This document shows positions 17,393 to 26,956 of a DNA stretch of 64,000 nucleotides, in pieces. Where the stretch lies: positions 1 through 64,000 of the forward strand of contig NZ_JAXHDD010000022.1 of assembly GCF_037072025.1 (NCBI RefSeq). Reading direction: 5' to 3'. The notes under the pieces were generated by a model, which was not told the DNA's origin, did not search any database, and saw only the letters and a list, made by a program, of their open reading frames with translations. The DNA is from Pseudogracilibacillus sp037072025 (GTDB taxonomy: Bacteria > Bacillota > Bacilli > Bacillales > Amphibacillaceae). A program made the translations under genes and the position numbers. Each line of letters begins with the position of its first letter. The first letter of the stretch is position 1.

Positions 17393-18182
17393 TTACTTCA
17401 TTCACCTCACTTGAAAACGGCTTTAAATTTCCTTCTTTATCAAAGTTAAAACTATCGAAACGAGTTTTACAATATAAAATAACTAATTGTTCTGGTAAGA
17501 CAAATAACATCGTATAAAAAACTAGAGGACCTAATAAAATAGCCATCATTATATTGCCATCAACACTTATCATATTTTTAAAAATATACTGTAGCAACAA
17601 AGAAATCCCTGTTCCAGCAATAATTGCAAAAGGCACTAAAGATTTAGCTTCAAACCTAGTTCTTAATTGTGCTTTCTTGGAACCTAAACGGTATTCTCCT
17701 TTACTTAGTAGTTTATAAAATCGAATAAAAGTTACGAGGAATGTTAGTATTCCAAGGCCAAGCATTATGAGTGATATCTGAATTAATTTAGATTGTTCAA
17801 TAATAAATAACCTATCTGAACCTATTAAAAATAAGGAACTAATAAACAACATCAATCCAAATACGTTTTGTGAAACTAATATTGAAATGAAATATTGTAT
17901 TTTCTGCCCTTTTTTATAAAGGGACGGGATAGAATATAAAACTGAAAATATAATTAATATCGCTGTTCCTACAAGATGTATATAAAACAAGATATCCTTA
18001 TAAGGAAATTTTGTATTATCCGCTGCAACTACATATGTTAAAAAAAATAAAAGAGCCTGTAAAAATACCGATAAAACTAATATTCCTCCAAATGATGACG
18101 GACTTTGTCTCCCTGATTCTAAAGGTCCTCGTAATACAGCAAAATCTTTTTCTTCCAATTTATTTAATTTACGAAAAATCAT
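17382..18182 (-). CDS. Six-helix membrane protein, probable immunity for the intact LXG toxin
   Basis: A 266-residue member of family A and the one placed directly after the intact toxin gene, 15 bases downstream. N-terminus LNKLEEKDFAVLRGPLESGR, about six membrane segments, C-terminus KTRFDSFNFDKEGNLKPF. The start ATG 18182 follows AAAGGAG. Because the toxin ends in a glycine-rich hydrophobic domain that could act on membranes, a polytopic membrane protein beside it fits the role of cognate immunity. This is inference from gene order; the family is not one I can name. Confidence 0.82.
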   Translation of the reverse strand: MIFRKLNKLEEKDFAVLRGPLESGRQSPSSFGGILVLSVFLQALLFFLTYVVAADNTKFPYKDILFYIHLVGTAILIIFSVLYSIPSLYKKGQKIQYFISILVSQNVFGLMLFISSLFLIGSDRLFIIEQSKLIQISLIMLGLGILTFLVTFIRFYKLLSKGEYRLGSKKAQLRTRFEAKSLVPFAIIAGTGISLLLQYIFKNMISVDGNIMMAILLGPLVFYTMLFVLPEQLVILYCKTRFDSFNFDKEGNLKPFSSEVNEVNEI

Positions 18183-18197
18183 TTATTAGATTCTCCT

Positions 18198-19394
18198 TTA
18201 GCTAAACCAGCCTTTTAATTTACGAAAACCACCTTTTACTCTATCCATTACCGACTTTTTAGTTTTACCTAATTCTACATTCAACAATACATTCACAAAC
18301 ATTCCAGCAACTACACCCGCTGCCGTTCCAACACCCGGTATCGGAATCAATACTGTACCTGCTGCCGTAAATCCAGCTTGAACAGCTCCACTAACTGCCG
18401 TATCAATAACCGTATCTTCTGTGGCACGAACGTGAGCATCTTTCCCTTTAAGTCCTGCTGCTTTGGCATCATGATAGTTACTATAATAACTGAGACCCGC
18501 ACTCGCTGGTCCCAACGCCTTACTAGCACCTTTACCAAAACCAGCCATTCCTTTAACTCTATCCTTTACACCTTTCCCTGACTCTTTCAAAACATATTTT
18601 GCTTTTTCACTAGCAGTTTGCGTACTTGGGTGTGGATCAAGCTTTGGGGTATTGTAACGACCCTTTTGGTTATAATGGGCATGCTCAGTTAGACTATCAT
18701 TCGCCCCATTCAATACAGTATTCATTTTAGAAATATAGCTAACAAGATCTTTCGTTTCAAGAACATCTTTGTTCGCTGTTCCACTTTTAAAGTCTGAAAA
18801 ACGGGCTTCACCCGTAGCTGCATTTGCTTTTTTCATAATGACTTCTATATGGTGCATTATTTCTTTTATTGTATTGTCGTGTCCTTTACCTTTATTTGTA
18901 AAGGAATTTAAATTCTTATCTAATTCATCTATAATTTTTACTGTATCTCTATAATCATTTATTACCGAATAAAATGAAGGTGTACTAATACTAACAATGT
19001 CAGATATGTCGTCAATGATCCCCGACACTCCTTGTTGGTAGCCACTGAGTTTTTTATATTCTGTATCTAATTCCTGTTTTATTGTCTCTAAGTAATCAGT
19101 TTGCACAATAGCTTCTGAACTGGAATCCACTCCCGATTGAAACTTTTCAATATGTTCTTTTAAATGCTTGTTCAAACTGATAAAAAGTACTTGAAAAGCA
19201 TCGGCAAGTGAAAGATGTAACTCGCCAAAATAATTTTTAGCCGACGATGCTGCGCTACCTGTAAATGACTCCATGGATTGAATTTTGTTAACTCCGTCAA
19301 TGACAGCATCCAAACTTAACTCCACATTTTGCGAAGAAGTATTAACTTTACTTGAAAATGCAGTAACTTCAGCTAAATATACCTTATGTCCCAT
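18198..19394 (-). CDS. LXG-domain toxin with glycine-rich C-terminal domain
   Basis: A type VII secreted polymorphic toxin of 398 residues. Residues 1-200 are an alpha-helical LXG-type domain (VYLAEVTAFSSKVNTSSQ, NYFGELHLSLADAFQ) that in known cases pairs with WXG-like helpers and targets the toxin to EssC. A spacer with a basic stretch (KESGKGVKDRVKGMAGFGKG) leads to a C-terminal domain of glycine-rich hydrophobic segments (VSGAVQAGFTAAGTVLI, PGVGTAAGVVAGMFVN) and a basic tail. No nuclease or NADase motif is seen. This resembles membrane-active LXG toxins such as TelE of streptococci, but that is a comparison of style. The start is ATG 19394 behind GGAGGGAAAGG. Confidence 0.88.
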   Translation of the reverse strand: MGHKVYLAEVTAFSSKVNTSSQNVELSLDAVIDGVNKIQSMESFTGSAASSAKNYFGELHLSLADAFQVLFISLNKHLKEHIEKFQSGVDSSSEAIVQTDYLETIKQELDTEYKKLSGYQQGVSGIIDDISDIVSISTPSFYSVINDYRDTVKIIDELDKNLNSFTNKGKGHDNTIKEIMHHIEVIMKKANAATGEARFSDFKSGTANKDVLETKDLVSYISKMNTVLNGANDSLTEHAHYNQKGRYNTPKLDPHPSTQTASEKAKYVLKESGKGVKDRVKGMAGFGKGASKALGPASAGLSYYSNYHDAKAAGLKGKDAHVRATEDTVIDTAVSGAVQAGFTAAGTVLIPIPGVGTAAGVVAGMFVNVLLNVELGKTKKSVMDRVKGGFRKLKGWFS

Positions 19395-19451
19395 ATTCCT
19401 TTCCCTCCTTTATGTTCGAAGCGGTTGATACCCATCTCTAATATCATGTCG

Positions 19452-19721
19452 TTATACTTGTGACAACTGGGTATCTTTCTCTCTAATTTTCTCACCAACA
19501 TCTTCAAGAACTTCCAAATCAGCTTGAAACAATGCTTTATATTCAATTAAAAGCTCCAGGGCTCTGATTGTATTCTCTAAATCATCAATAAATGGGGTAA
19601 TATTTGTCTTTTCAAGTGTTTCACTTGTACTCATCTGTCCATCAATACTTGTAACAGAATTTCTTAGACTAATAACATTATCTTTAAATAAAGCAATATT
19701 TAGGCTAATTTTTTCACTCAT
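19452..19721 (-). CDS. YwqI-like (DUF5344) LXG helper protein
   Basis: An 89-residue all-helical protein (ISLNIALFKDNVISLRNSV, ALELLIEYKALFQADLEVLE). Size, helical content and position between the YwqH-like gene and the LXG toxin match YwqI of B. subtilis and the LXG-associated helical proteins that bind the toxin N-terminus for export. Its ATG overlaps the stop of the gene before it by four bases. Confidence 0.8.
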   Translation of the reverse strand: MSEKISLNIALFKDNVISLRNSVTSIDGQMSTSETLEKTNITPFIDDLENTIRALELLIEYKALFQADLEVLEDVGEKIREKDTQLSQV

Positions 19722-20140
19722 TCACTATTCCTCCTTGCTTCAATTTGGGAATTGACATTAGTCAAACTGGAACGGAAACCACTTATCGTAGATTCGACTG
19801 ATTCCAAATTTGCCTGACATCTCCTAAGTTCTTCTTCGACACGAGTACGAGCATCTTCTGTTTGACTTAAAAAGTTTTTCGTGCCACTTTTTAAAGATTG
19901 GTGACTGTTATCAAATTTACTCTTTTCTGTTCCGTGCCATCTACCTTCATCAATAGTCAAATCGGTAATTTTCTTGTGAGAGTCTTCAATTGCCTCAATA
20001 TAATTTTGTAAGGAGTTGGATGCTTTTTCTAACCTTCTTATTTTTCCTTCTAATTCTGTTTTTTTAGCCTCTTGTTGACTTATAGCAGTGGTTAACGTTC
20101 TTCTTTGACCATAATAATCATTAAGCGTAAACCTGCTCAT
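19718..20140 (-). CDS. YwqH-like (DUF5082) WXG-like LXG helper protein
   Basis: A coiled-coil protein of about 140 residues. Two long helices (QEAKKTELEGKIRRLEKAS and EEELRRCQANLESVE) flank a turn containing GRWHGTEKSKFD, a W-x-G motif as in WXG100 proteins. It corresponds to ywqH in the ywqH-ywqI-ywqJ arrangement of B. subtilis. I prefer ATG 20140, eight bases after AAGGAG, over the in-frame GTG at 20149. It follows essC by 14 bases. Confidence 0.82.
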   Translation of the reverse strand: MSRFTLNDYYGQRRTLTTAISQQEAKKTELEGKIRRLEKASNSLQNYIEAIEDSHKKITDLTIDEGRWHGTEKSKFDNSHQSLKSGTKNFLSQTEDARTRVEEELRRCQANLESVESTISGFRSSLTNVNSQIEARRNSE

Positions 20141-20154
20141 CTCGCTCACTCCTT

Positions 20155-23100
20155 TTACTTTGGAATTTTAATTTTTACATGGTGATGATCCATTGCGAAA
20201 TAACATTCATATGCTTCCGGTGATTTTTCATTCGACATAAACCGTTGTTTGAAAATATCTTGGTCGCCAAGTCGCATACTTAATAACCCTGCTAACGCCT
20301 GCCCTCTTACATATTTTGGAACTTGTTCAAAACTTTGCCCTAAATAACTGTATTCACTACAGATGATAAAGTGAATCCCGAGATTTCCAGCATTCATTAA
20401 CATGGCTATTTCTTCATCATTGACCATACTATTCGCACAAAAGTCTTTAAAGTTAGCAATCATAATTAACCATTTCGGTTCATTCGTTTTATGTTCTGTT
20501 CGGTATTTTATTTCACTTAAGAGATCATTCTTTAACCCGGAAAATTGTTCGGCTTTCGATATATATGCATTGAGCGTTTCGCCTACTTCAGCTAACTTTT
20601 GATCAGACGTATCAAGCAACATCGTCCGGTATGATTCTGTTAGAAGCATCATATTTTTCGCCAAAGCTACTCGCATATTTTCTATACGATCTAATCGATC
20701 ACCAATAGCAATTAAATGACCAAACTTCTCGAAATCAAAGGCTAATGGTTCAACTTCTTCAAAATCGAGTCCTAATGGTAATAAGCTTTGTTTAATTAAC
20801 TGCTTCGTTCTTTTTCTTTCTTTAAATTTATTAAATTCGATGACTCCATCTGGCATCATCGGAATTTCTTCTGGTCGTTCTCCATCCCAGAAGCTATCCA
20901 TTTCTTTTGCTTCTTTTTGGATTCCTTCAATGATTTGTAATGTATCTTCTCCCTTTGTTGGAAGGGCAGTTTGAAACACCGCCGGTTCTTCCAGCTTTAT
21001 AAGACCACGACCTGGGAACTCTTCCACTTCTAATTCCGTACGCCCTACAATCGAACGCGTTTCTACATGATCGATTAAAAAGAGCGAAATTTGTGTTTTA
21101 ATGTTGGATAATAACGGCATTCTGAGCACATTTTGACGACTACCACTGATGACTAAATGGATACCGATACTTGCCCCTTCTCTAGCGATCTGTGTTACTG
21201 CTTTTTCAAATGGCTCTACAAAGTCAGCCTCTCTGACAGCGTCATAATTATCAATAGCAATCACCATATGAGGGACGATATTCCTACTTGCTTTTTCATA
21301 CATATCCATCGTAGCAACTCCAAATTCACTCAATAGTTGTTTTCGATGTTTTATTTCAGCCTCTAGCCGTCTGACCAATTTACCGATTTTCTCACTTTCA
21401 TCAATAAGTATCGTATCTGCAACATGTGGTAAGTCTTTAAGTGGCAGAAGCCCATTCGTTCCAAAATCAAGCAAGTAGATATGCAGATTACTAGGATTTT
21501 GTACACGTGCGACATCCATAATTACAGTTTGAATAAATGTAGATTTACCATAACCAGGGCTAGAAAAGGCCGCTAAATGTCCTTCTTTTGTTAAAGGAAT
21601 TTCGAGCATGCGCTGTGCCTGTTCATCTGGAAAATCAGCCATCCCGATAACGGCTTGTAATTTTTGCTTTTCTCCTTGCCAGTTACTCCGAAAATCTCTT
21701 TTACAAATATCTGTAACAAAGATCTGTTTTTCTAAAGGAGGTAACCATGGACTAGGAAGCTGTTCGATCTTTTGCTTTTCTGTATAATCATGAATATATT
21801 CAATAATCGCTTCGAGTTCTGTCTTTGTTTTTGAAATCTCTTCTTTTTTATCTAATCCACTTAAGTCTTTAGTTAAAATTTCATATTGTCCTAAATCATT
21901 GATCGCATAGACGGTTGTATCGACTAATTCCGGATCATCCTTATCCAATGTATAGTCCGCTCCACTCCATGCACTCTGGAACAGTTCATAGATTTCATTA
22001 TTTCCTACTTGCAAATACGCACGACCCGGTAGAGTAATCTCAGCAGCATCTGGTGTTTTTAAGATTTCATTTGAATCACTTTCGTTTTGAACCTTTAATG
22101 CGAGTTTAAATTTCGAGTTGGACCATATTTGGTCATCGACAACCCCACTCGGTTTTTGAGTCGCTAAGATGAGGTGGATTCCAAGTGAACGGCCAATTCG
22201 AGCTGTTGAAACTAATTCCTTCATAAAGTCCGGTTGTTCCGCCTTTAATTCGGCAAATTCATCTGAAATTAAAAATAGATGTGGCATTGGTTCGGAAGCC
22301 TCTCCTTGTTTGAAAAGCTTCTGATACTGATTAATATGGTTTACATCATGTTCACCAAACAATCGTTGCCTCTTTTTTAATTCAGCTTTAATGGATGCAA
22401 GAGCCCGCATCGATTGTGCACCATCTAAGTTAGTTATTGCTCCAAGAGTGTGCGGCAAATCTTTAAATAAATTTGCCATTCCTCCACCCTTATAGTCAAT
22501 TAATAAAAAGGCTACTTCATATGGATGGAAATTTACAGCTAAAGACAAGATATATGACTGGATAATTTCCGATTTACCAGACCCTGTTGTACCTGCAACG
22601 AGTCCGTGAGGTCCATGGGCTTTTTCATGTAAGTTTAAATAGACGATATCATCTTTTGCTCTTAAACCAAGTGGTACAGCAAGTGTTTTATACGTCTCAT
22701 TTACTGCCCAATTCTTACTTAGGTTAAACTCTTCTACACGCTCCACCCCATACATTTCCAAAAACGTAACTGCTTCCGGGATAGAACTTTTTAAACTCTG
22801 TAAATGATTTAGTGGTGCAAGCGCACGGGATATTTCTTCTTTTACAAATTTTTTTGGAAAATGATCAGGGACAAACGCTTGGTTTACTAGCTCGCCTTCT
22901 TCAAGTAACACATTCCCACTTTTGGCATCCCGTATATCAATAACAGTTCCCACATGCTCAGGAAGAGATTGAAGTACATCCTGAACAAAAACAAGGGAGA
23001 CTCCGAGTAGACTCGGATCTTCATTGAAAAATTCCATAATTGTGTGATCTAAAATAATTTTTTCATCGGTAATTAATACAACATAATGGGGTGTAAAAAA

Positions 23101-24612
23101 TTGTTTCTCCCTTTGATTTTCTTTTTCTGTAAGAATCAGCTTACGTTCTTTTAAAATTTGATATAAAGAAGTAAGTACTTGGTCACGGGAACGCTCATGA
23201 TAAACAAATCCACGAACATTTAATTCTTTTAAACGTGCATGCGACAACCAACGCACCCATTCCCATTCTTGTTTTTCCTCTTCTGGGAAAATAACAATGA
23301 ATTGCAGTTCATGATAACTATGGAAAAAAGCTGTTTGCATTACCAGCAACTGAAGTTGTTCCAATACTAGTGAACGCTGCCCTATATAGCCTACAGGTCC
23401 TTTCATTAATGAAGTGGTTACGGGTACTGACTCAATTCCTTTAAATCTAGAATGAAGCTTGCGCGCTTCTTTTATAAGATCATCTTGCTCTTGTGTGAAC
23501 TCTTCTTCCCTATATTCAATTTCAAAACTCGTATCGACATTTCCAAGACCAACTCGGTATTTTAAAAAGTCATGATGAAACATCGTTTTCTCATAGATAC
23601 GTGCATTTACTTCTAACGCCATATCTTTTATTTGTTCAACACTTGGGTAGTGATAAAAAAGTGCATGTCGTTGATCTTCTGTTGTGTGAAATAACTCTTT
23701 CGTCTTATCTTTAAGGTACTTTTTATAACTTTTGTCTCTTTCCTTTATATCAATACGATATTGTTTGGCGTTTTTCACATAAGAAGTTACCGACAAAATG
23801 ACTGTAGTCACGGTCATCGCTAACATCACAACGATATATATACCTCGAGGCTGAAATATTGAAACTAAAGCAAGTGCTGCAATCATCACGATAGGTGGAA
23901 TGATTGTTCTCATCAATTGTTCACTCGGTTTGGAAGGCTTTGATGATGGTTTAGCAATAACCTTTTTCTCCTCAGGTTCACGATAAATAATCCTAGGGGA
24001 CCGATGATAATCTGGATAATTGTCCTCATAAGCACTTTGCGATTTTTTTAAACCTATTAATTTAGTCACTAGTTTTTCAGGAGAGATAATTAGCTGGATT
24101 TCTCCTTCCCCGACAATCAGTTTTACACCGTCGAAGAAGATTTGATCACCAATCTCCAATTGGATGTCCTTGTCCACTTTTATAAAATTATGATATACAT
24201 TTCCGTGATTTAGATATAACTGAAATAGACAGGTTAAATCATCTCTTGCCATGATGAAATCGACTTTTGTATCACGAATGGTGATATCATCATAATTATT
24301 TTTTCCAATTGTTAAACTAAGCTTTGAAGTACAATCAAAAACTTGTTTACTCTTCTCATCAATCTGAAGCAAATAGAGTTGCATCGTTTTACCTTCAATG
24401 AGTAACTCTAATTTTTCATTGATTTGAATTTGTTTTCCGTCTATTTCACAATTATTTCCGTTCCATTTGACTACGTAAGACTTGGTCAATGTAGCAAATG
24501 TAAGGTGATGAGACAAACTGCTTCCTATAGTAACTTCCTTTTCTTCCTCGTTTGGTAATATACTTTTATGTAATTGATCACAATAAGTGACTAGTAATTC
24601 AATTTGAGTCAT
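20155..24612 (-). CDS. essC: Type VII secretion ATPase EssC
   Basis: The 1485-residue motor of the type VIIb system. The N-terminal ~190 residues look like the paired FHA domains of EssC. Two membrane segments lie near 233-275 (IIPPIVMIAALALVSIF; IYIVVMLAMTVTTVIL). The first FtsK/SpoIIIE-type domain has Walker A AGTTGSGKSE near 675 and Walker B FLLIDYKGGG. The second has SSPGYGKSTF near 1020 and YLLDFG. The third domain (from about 1280, AIGDRLDRIEN) lacks a GKS/T and is degenerate, as is usual. The C-terminal part of EssC often varies between strains and matches the downstream toxin set. Start ATG 24612 behind GGAAGA. Confidence 0.95.
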   Translation of the reverse strand: MTQIELLVTYCDQLHKSILPNEEEKEVTIGSSLSHHLTFATLTKSYVVKWNGNNCEIDGKQIQINEKLELLIEGKTMQLYLLQIDEKSKQVFDCTSKLSLTIGKNNYDDITIRDTKVDFIMARDDLTCLFQLYLNHGNVYHNFIKVDKDIQLEIGDQIFFDGVKLIVGEGEIQLIISPEKLVTKLIGLKKSQSAYEDNYPDYHRSPRIIYREPEEKKVIAKPSSKPSKPSEQLMRTIIPPIVMIAALALVSIFQPRGIYIVVMLAMTVTTVILSVTSYVKNAKQYRIDIKERDKSYKKYLKDKTKELFHTTEDQRHALFYHYPSVEQIKDMALEVNARIYEKTMFHHDFLKYRVGLGNVDTSFEIEYREEEFTQEQDDLIKEARKLHSRFKGIESVPVTTSLMKGPVGYIGQRSLVLEQLQLLVMQTAFFHSYHELQFIVIFPEEEKQEWEWVRWLSHARLKELNVRGFVYHERSRDQVLTSLYQILKERKLILTEKENQREKQFFTPHYVVLITDEKIILDHTIMEFFNEDPSLLGVSLVFVQDVLQSLPEHVGTVIDIRDAKSGNVLLEEGELVNQAFVPDHFPKKFVKEEISRALAPLNHLQSLKSSIPEAVTFLEMYGVERVEEFNLSKNWAVNETYKTLAVPLGLRAKDDIVYLNLHEKAHGPHGLVAGTTGSGKSEIIQSYILSLAVNFHPYEVAFLLIDYKGGGMANLFKDLPHTLGAITNLDGAQSMRALASIKAELKKRQRLFGEHDVNHINQYQKLFKQGEASEPMPHLFLISDEFAELKAEQPDFMKELVSTARIGRSLGIHLILATQKPSGVVDDQIWSNSKFKLALKVQNESDSNEILKTPDAAEITLPGRAYLQVGNNEIYELFQSAWSGADYTLDKDDPELVDTTVYAINDLGQYEILTKDLSGLDKKEEISKTKTELEAIIEYIHDYTEKQKIEQLPSPWLPPLEKQIFVTDICKRDFRSNWQGEKQKLQAVIGMADFPDEQAQRMLEIPLTKEGHLAAFSSPGYGKSTFIQTVIMDVARVQNPSNLHIYLLDFGTNGLLPLKDLPHVADTILIDESEKIGKLVRRLEAEIKHRKQLLSEFGVATMDMYEKASRNIVPHMVIAIDNYDAVREADFVEPFEKAVTQIAREGASIGIHLVISGSRQNVLRMPLLSNIKTQISLFLIDHVETRSIVGRTELEVEEFPGRGLIKLEEPAVFQTALPTKGEDTLQIIEGIQKEAKEMDSFWDGERPEEIPMMPDGVIEFNKFKERKRTKQLIKQSLLPLGLDFEEVEPLAFDFEKFGHLIAIGDRLDRIENMRVALAKNMMLLTESYRTMLLDTSDQKLAEVGETLNAYISKAEQFSGLKNDLLSEIKYRTEHKTNEPKWLIMIANFKDFCANSMVNDEEIAMLMNAGNLGIHFIICSEYSYLGQSFEQVPKYVRGQALAGLLSMRLGDQDIFKQRFMSNEKSPEAYECYFAMDHHHVKIKIPK

Positions 24613-24658
24613 CTCTTATTCTTCCTCCAAAAGATGTCAGCTTTACCTGCTACATGAA

Positions 24659-25957
24659 CTAATCTTTCTCTTGCTCTTTTTTATCTTTTTCTATCTTATC
24701 TTTTTTACCTTCAGTCCCTACTTCTGTTTCACGTTCCTGATTCACTGTCTCTTCTTCATCACTATTTTCTTCCGTTTCGTCACCAAGCTCTTCGTCTTCA
24801 AATAACTCATATTCATCCTTATACTTTTCCAATTCATCACGTAAATTATTTACTTCTTCATCACGCTCTGTGCCCGATAACTCAGGGTCATTTTTAACTT
24901 GCTCCGTTTTCTGGATTAAACCATAAATGATTAAAGTAGGGTCATCTAAATACTTGGCAATGTCAATGGATTTTTCAAAATCTCCTAATCCGTTATAAAT
25001 CCAATACAGTAAATAATATTGATCACTTTTTAAACTGACGTTTTTCATAATGGACTCTTTTTCTTTATCCGATAATTGCTCTACATTGATATAGGAATTA
25101 GCCAAGATATATTTAGCTTGATATGGTAACTTCTCCATATTTTCATGTTGTAATGTATGAATCACTTCACTATAATTATTTGCGAGATATTCATTATGTG
25201 CCTCTAGTATTCGCTCCTGGTACGGTATTCTTATAAATGTCGTATAAACTAGCAATGATACGAGTAAAACAGAAAAAGCTGTCATCCAAATAGCCATATG
25301 CTTAAAAAGCCGAAATCTTCTCTTTGGTACTAGCTGCATCGTATTTTCCATTCGCCGCTGTTCTTCAAAATAGCTCTGTTCCAAAAAGTCTAACATGCCC
25401 GCAACAGTATCTTTTTCAATTACTTTCTGCTCAAACTTCGTATCTGTAGCCCTTTCCAACGAACCGTTATATAGTTCGTCAAACGTATATTTTTTTGAAA
25501 AAAGAGCAATGGTCAAACATTTTAATTGCTTTAATACATCCTCTTCTGTCATTTCATATGGTTGTAATTGATTACGAATTCCACGATAAATAAGTAGTGG
25601 CATTAAGTTATTATCAAATACAAGATTATTAGGGTGAAGCAAGAATGTTACCCGACTTGATAAAAGGGAGTAGATCGTTGAAAGATTCATTAGTGCTCGT
25701 AATTTCTCATTTCGACTCTCATTTTTTAAATCTACAAATCTCTTTAACTCTTTTTTGACTGTAAAGGAAAATAAGTAAGCATCTTCTTTCTCCTCTACAG
25801 TAAGCGGAACGAAATAATTTGAACTTTTTGTAATTAATTTTAATTGGTCTTTATATTTAATTTGTGTTTGTGACTTTGGAATTTCTATCTTCCAGTTTTC
25901 TTCATTAACTGAAAATGTTAAATCTAACGGATCAATTTTTACTTCATTTTTATTCAT
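24659..25957 (-). CDS. essB: Type VII secretion protein EssB
   Basis: A 432-residue membrane protein (YukC family). The cytoplasmic N-terminal half is a pseudokinase-like domain (LDLTFSVNEENWKIEIPKSQ, VTFLLHPNNLVFDNNLMPL). One membrane helix follows at about 220-242 (MTAFSVLLVSLLVYTTF), then an extracytoplasmic helical domain, and a highly acidic tail rich in Glu, Asp and Lys. I start at the ATG three codons inside the TTG-initiated frame, because the Shine-Dalgarno AAGGAG touches the TTG. It lies 46 bases before essC. Confidence 0.93.
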   Translation of the reverse strand: MNKNEVKIDPLDLTFSVNEENWKIEIPKSQTQIKYKDQLKLITKSSNYFVPLTVEEKEDAYLFSFTVKKELKRFVDLKNESRNEKLRALMNLSTIYSLLSSRVTFLLHPNNLVFDNNLMPLLIYRGIRNQLQPYEMTEEDVLKQLKCLTIALFSKKYTFDELYNGSLERATDTKFEQKVIEKDTVAGMLDFLEQSYFEEQRRMENTMQLVPKRRFRLFKHMAIWMTAFSVLLVSLLVYTTFIRIPYQERILEAHNEYLANNYSEVIHTLQHENMEKLPYQAKYILANSYINVEQLSDKEKESIMKNVSLKSDQYYLLYWIYNGLGDFEKSIDIAKYLDDPTLIIYGLIQKTEQVKNDPELSGTERDEEVNNLRDELEKYKDEYELFEDEELGDETEENSDEEETVNQERETEVGTEGKKDKIEKDKKEQEKD

Positions 25958-26010
25958 GTCGTGCAACTCCTTAAAGATCCAAACTTTTAAACATTAATAG
26001 ATTAAAGATG

Positions 26011-26100
26011 TATGCGTTCAAAAAGGAGGATAAAACGGGACGAATCGGCTAAAGTCGAAGTTCCCCTTTCGATGTGTCATTTTTACCCGGACTTTTTAAA
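26011..26100. repeat. Internally deleted copy of the ~160-bp repeat
   Basis: GCGTTCAAAAAGGAGGATAA at one end and GTGTCATTTTTACCCGGAC at the other are the two ends of the dispersed repeat, with most of the middle missing. It lies between essB and esaB. Confidence 0.75.
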
Positions 26101-26105
26101 CTACC

Positions 26106-26357
26106 TTACAATACGATAAGAATATCGCCATCAGCAACAGGATAATCAAGTAAGTTGTCATCGTCAGCAAGAACCAGTTGTTTCGTCGGTACTTTTATGG
26201 CAAATCTTGATATCACTGGTAATGGAATATTTAACGTTTCCTGTAAGTTAAGCAATAGTTGTTTTACTGTTTGATGTTTCGGTACCCGAAGGTCATATGT
26301 TTCACCCATCCAATTGGTAAAGTCCAAAGTCACATTGATATGTGTTTCCCTTGCCAC
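26106..26357 (-). CDS. esaB: Ubiquitin-like type VII protein EsaB/YukD
   Basis: A small ubiquitin-fold protein of the type VII system. Visible features are INVTLDFTNWMGETYDLRVP, the helix TVKQLLLNLQETL, and the end LADDDNLLDYPVADGDILIV. GTG 26357 gives 83 residues, close to the 79 of YukD, with AAGGGTGAG eight bases before it; a TTG at 26405 would add 16 residues and has only three bases of spacing. Repeat pieces lie on both sides of the gene. Confidence 0.88.
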   Translation of the reverse strand: MARETHINVTLDFTNWMGETYDLRVPKHQTVKQLLLNLQETLNIPLPVISRFAIKVPTKQLVLADDDNLLDYPVADGDILIVL

Positions 26358-26439
26358 ATTACTCACCCTTATTAAAAATTCCCTTAATTTATAGTAGTTG
26401 TTCAAAACTCCTATGTCTTGCCAGACACCGCATTATATG

Positions 26440-26461
26440 AGAGAACTTTTTGAACATCCTC
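26440..26461. repeat. Fragment of the ~160-bp repeat end
   Basis: ACTTTTTGAACATCCTCTTA matches the outer end of the dispersed repeat (compare 36395-36414). Only the end remains, between esaB and essA. Confidence 0.55.
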
Positions 26462-26956
26462 TTATAATTCAAATTTTCTAAATAACATAATGACTCCACC
26501 ACCGATTATACCTATGAAAGTAACTAGGCTGCCATAGACAACAAGTGATGTAAAGTTTGTCGACTGTTCATCCACTGGTTCACCTGCAAAAACGTTTGGT
26601 GATTGATAGTCTTCCGTAAATAATTCGGATTGAACGTCATAAAGCGAAGTGGTTTCTGGTATCTCTTCTAAGAAAATATGACTTTTTACTCCTTTGATCG
26701 CTTCTTCATTTTTTTCCTGTCTGTCATCAATCTTTTCCTTTGTTTCTGCATCAAATAAACTTGGAAAAGTTCGATCCAGTTCTGTTTCAACGATTTCTCC
26801 TTCATCGTCAGGATTTTTTAAAATTCGATCTGTCTTAATCTCCATCTTTCCTTTTTCAGGCCCCTTTTCATCTGCAAAAACGTGGAATGGAGCGAGAAAA
26901 AAAATAGAAAGAGAGAAAAGAAGCAAAAATTTAATTTGCTTCTGGCATATTCTCAT
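26462..26956 (-). CDS. essA: Type VII secretion protein EssA
   Basis: A 164-residue membrane protein. It has an N-terminal hydrophobic signal (FLLLFSLSIFFLAPFHVFA), an acidic extracytoplasmic region (EMKTDRILKNPDDEGE-like KTDRILKNPDDEGE), and a C-terminal membrane helix (VVYGSLVTFIGIIGGGVIML) followed by FRKFEL. ATG 26956, seven bases after GAGGGG, is chosen over an upstream TTG. It overlaps the end of esaA by 26 bases, so translation is probably coupled. Confidence 0.88.
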   Translation of the reverse strand: MRICQKQIKFLLLFSLSIFFLAPFHVFADEKGPEKGKMEIKTDRILKNPDDEGEIVETELDRTFPSLFDAETKEKIDDRQEKNEEAIKGVKSHIFLEEIPETTSLYDVQSELFTEDYQSPNVFAGEPVDEQSTNFTSLVVYGSLVTFIGIIGGGVIMLFRKFEL

